Shown: in pieces, positions 24,858 through 26,449 of the stretch | Position numbering within the stretch: the stretch's first letter is position 1 | Layout of the letters: the number at the start of each line of letters is the position of its first letter | DNA from: DATMBL01 sp050735975 | GTDB taxonomy: Bacteria > Desulfobacterota > Binatia > UBA9968 | NCBI GenBank assembly: GCA_050735975.1 | Contig: JBOHVS010000298.1 | Location: 1-26,449, forward strand | DNA length: 26,449 nt | Direction of reading: 5' to 3' | Program-made: the position numbers and the translations under genes | The notes under the pieces: generated by a model | Told to the model about the DNA's origin: nothing | The model's database searches: none | Seen by the model: the letters and a program-made list of their open reading frames with translations, nothing else

Positions 24858-25523
24858 ATGGCGAAAAGCTCGACCGCAAGACGCTTGGATGAGCCGGAAC
24901 CGGTAGTCGAACGGAAGCGTCCCGGCTTCGGCGGCGGCGATCCGCCGGCACCGCCGGTTCAATGGACCGCGCCGGTTGTTAGCAACGCCCGGCTTGCAGT
25001 GCTGATGTTCTTGGGTGCCGAAGCGATGTTTTTTGCCGGGCTGATCGGCGCGTTCTTGGTTTTTCGTTTGGGCAGCTCGATCTGGCCACCGCCGTTTCAG
25101 CCGCGGCTCCCTATAGGCATCACGGGCGTTAATACGGCCATCCTTGTTTTCAGCGCATTGACGATGCAGCTGAGTCTCAAAGCCGTGCGGCGCGGCGATG
25201 CCGGGAGACTAATCCGTTACTTGGCGCTGACGGCGGCTCTCGGCGGGACCTTTCTGGCCGTCCAAGGCTATGAATGGCTCCGGCTTATCCATTTTGGCCT
25301 CACGCTTTCAAGCAGTGTTTACGGCGGTTTGTTCTACACACTCATTGGATTTCACGGGCTGCACGTTTTTGGCGCTCTCATATGGCTTTTCGTCGTATTG
25401 GTACACTCGAAACAGGGTCGATTTTCGAAGAATCACCATACCGGCGTGGTGACCTGCGGCATGTATTGGACCTTCGTCGTCGCTTTATGGCCAATACTCT
25501 ACGTTTTGGTTTACCTGTATTGA
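24858..25523 (+). CDS. divergent cytochrome c oxidase subunit III-like protein
   Basis: 221 aa. A 40-residue Pro/Arg-rich head is followed by helices typical of subunit III (LAVLMFLGAEAMFFAGLIGAF, VQGYEWLRL, YTLIGFHGLHVFGALIW). The final signature, normally YWHFVDxxW, here reads YWTFVVALWP, losing the conserved His and Asp. No clear ribosome site is seen. Together with the canonical copy downstream this gives two subunit III genes; this one may replace or modify the normal subunit, or serve a second oxidase. Confidence 0.88.
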   Translation: MAKSSTARRLDEPEPVVERKRPGFGGGDPPAPPVQWTAPVVSNARLAVLMFLGAEAMFFAGLIGAFLVFRLGSSIWPPPFQPRLPIGITGVNTAILVFSALTMQLSLKAVRRGDAGRLIRYLALTAALGGTFLAVQGYEWLRLIHFGLTLSSSVYGGLFYTLIGFHGLHVFGALIWLFVVLVHSKQGRFSKNHHTGVVTCGMYWTFVVALWPILYVLVYLY

Positions 25524-25578
25524 GATCGTTACGTTGACTGTTGAGGACTGTTGCGATAATTTTCGCCTACTTGAGAAA

Positions 25579-25869
25579 ATGAAACTCCGTATACTGCTTG
25601 GATTATTGGCTGCCTGGGCCGGACCGGTCGTAACTACGTCCTTGGCTGTCGCCTGTTCCGTTTGCGTGACTGGATCCGCCAACGATCCGAGTGCCGGCGC
25701 CTACAATTGGAGCGTGCTTTTCCTCATGGCGGCGCCTTATCTTGTCGCTGGCTCCGTCGCCGGCTGGCTTGTTTACAGCTACCGGCGCGCCGCGGCAAAA
25801 CGAGAGGAAATCGACGGCGCTGCGGGTGTTGATCATTTAGCTTGGAATCAAAAGGAGAGTGGAAGATGA
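25579..25869 (+). CDS. small membrane protein with CSVC motif, oxidase cluster
   Basis: 96 aa from the ATG at 25579; a longer frame from a TTG at 25534 adds 15 polar residues. An N-terminal hydrophobic signal-like segment ends near LAVACSVCVTGSAND, then one helix (SVLFLMAAPYLVAGSVAGWLV) and a basic tail. The CxxC just outside the membrane could bind copper or haem, or be redox-active. Comparable short CxVC membrane proteins adjoin oxidase genes elsewhere, from memory. It overlaps the next gene by ATGA. Confidence 0.7.
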   Translation: MKLRILLGLLAAWAGPVVTTSLAVACSVCVTGSANDPSAGAYNWSVLFLMAAPYLVAGSVAGWLVYSYRRAAAKREEIDGAAGVDHLAWNQKESGR

Positions 25870-26449
25870 GCGATGCAGTCGCGATGCATGCGGGGGTGGA
25901 GCCTCAAGAATCCCCGCTGACCCCGGAGAACTGGGGCAAACTGGGGATGTGGTTGTTTCTCGCCGGCGATGCCATGTCGTTTGGCTGCTTGATCGTCGGT
26001 TATGGTATTCTTCGTCATGCCAGCTCAAGCTGGCCGGTGCCCTCCGAGATTCTCGGGATCAACCTGACGGCGCTGATGACTTTTCTTCTGATTGTCAGCA
26101 GTGTCACCATGGTCAAGGCGCTTTCCGCCGTTCAGCATGACGACAAGGCGAAGTTCAAAAAATTTATGGGGTTCACGATCCTGGGCGGGCTGATCTTTCT
26201 TGGTCTGCAGGCTTACGAATGGACCCACTTGATTACGGAAACGCTGCCGCACCACAATCTCTCGTTTTCCAAAGATTTGTTTGCCACGACCTTCTTCGTG
26301 CTCACCGGTTTCCACGGCATGCACGTGACCGGCGGCGTAATCTATAACTCCTGCGTTCTGGCTGCAGTATCGAGGGGTCGCTACGAGGCAAAGCATGTAG
26401 AGATCGCGGGTCTGTATTGGCACTTCGTCGATCTCGTCTGGATTTTGAT
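25866..26449 (+). CDS. coxC: cytochrome c oxidase subunit III, 3' truncated by window edge
   Basis: The frame runs to the window end with 194 residues visible and no stop. It begins MSDAVAMHAGVEPQESPL and has the family helices: GMWLFLAGDAMSFGCLIVGY, LQAYEWTHL, FFVLTGFHGMHVTGGV and the complete signature GLYWHFVDLVWI. This is the canonical subunit III that stabilises subunit I and its proton uptake path. The start overlaps the stop of the CSVC protein gene, so it belongs to the same operon. Confidence 0.95.
   Translation, partial: MSDAVAMHAGVEPQESPLTPENWGKLGMWLFLAGDAMSFGCLIVGYGILRHASSSWPVPSEILGINLTALMTFLLIVSSVTMVKALSAVQHDDKAKFKKFMGFTILGGLIFLGLQAYEWTHLITETLPHHNLSFSKDLFATTFFVLTGFHGMHVTGGVIYNSCVLAAVSRGRYEAKHVEIAGLYWHFVDLVWIL

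Overview
This 26.4 kb window is ordinary bacterial chromosome, roughly 55% GC by eye, with tightly packed genes. The host looks like a Gram-negative aerobe: it has OmpA-type peptidoglycan-binding lipoproteins, PlsY, and an aa3-type (A-family) cytochrome c oxidase cluster with its haem A pathway. The mix (Na+-pump decarboxylase, Mrp/SufT, MEMO1-family protein, cupin, amidohydrolase and SDR genes, orphan NMT1-type binding protein, many dispersed intergenic inverted repeats) recalls uncultured lineages once lumped as Deltaproteobacteria, or NC10/Rokubacteria-like bacteria. That placement is an inference and is weak. No rRNA, tRNA, CRISPR array, transposase or phage gene was seen.

Layout. (1) 1-3383 (+): two-component signalling operon: a 5'-truncated GAF histidine kinase, an Rcp1-like single-domain response regulator, and a REC-GAF-histidine kinase, closed by a terminator that lies inside the 3' end of the convergent gene. 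(2) 6642-3390 (-): four-gene biotin-dependent Na+-translocating acyl-CoA decarboxylase operon: biotin carrier, a 48-aa membrane subunit, the OadB/MmdB membrane subunit and the carboxyltransferase. (3) 6643-7184: repeat-rich divergent intergenic region. (4) 7185-9470 (+): double-cupin protein with a strong terminator, a small membrane protein, and plsY. (5) 10909-9457 (-): three tandem glycine-zipper lipoproteins, the last fused to an OmpA domain. (6) 11136-14300 (+): Mrp/ApbC Fe-S carrier, SufT-like DUF59 protein, MEMO1-family protein. (7) 19531-14393 (-): catabolic-looking set of substrate-binding protein, Zn-alcohol dehydrogenase, SDR, amidohydrolase, SDR. (8) 20196-19666 (-): small integral membrane protein. 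(9) 20312-26449 (+): coxB, coxA, ctaA, ctaB, a 43-aa membrane peptide, a divergent subunit III, a small CxxC membrane protein and a canonical subunit III cut by the window end.

The most unusual content is between the genes. At four places there is a short degenerate tandem repeat followed at once by its approximate reverse complement, so each can fold into a long hairpin. The unit length differs by site (6, 6, 7 and 8 nt) and the unit sequences are unrelated. Two of these mirrored arrays are the variable cores of a pair of elements (12655-12956 and 15171-15366) whose outer ends are nearly identical. Both elements have termini that overlap the stop codon of a neighbouring gene. A third array (22818-22906) is translated as the N-terminal extension of haem A synthase. 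Other inverted-repeat families lie at 6826-7113, 16474-16558 and 19628-19645.
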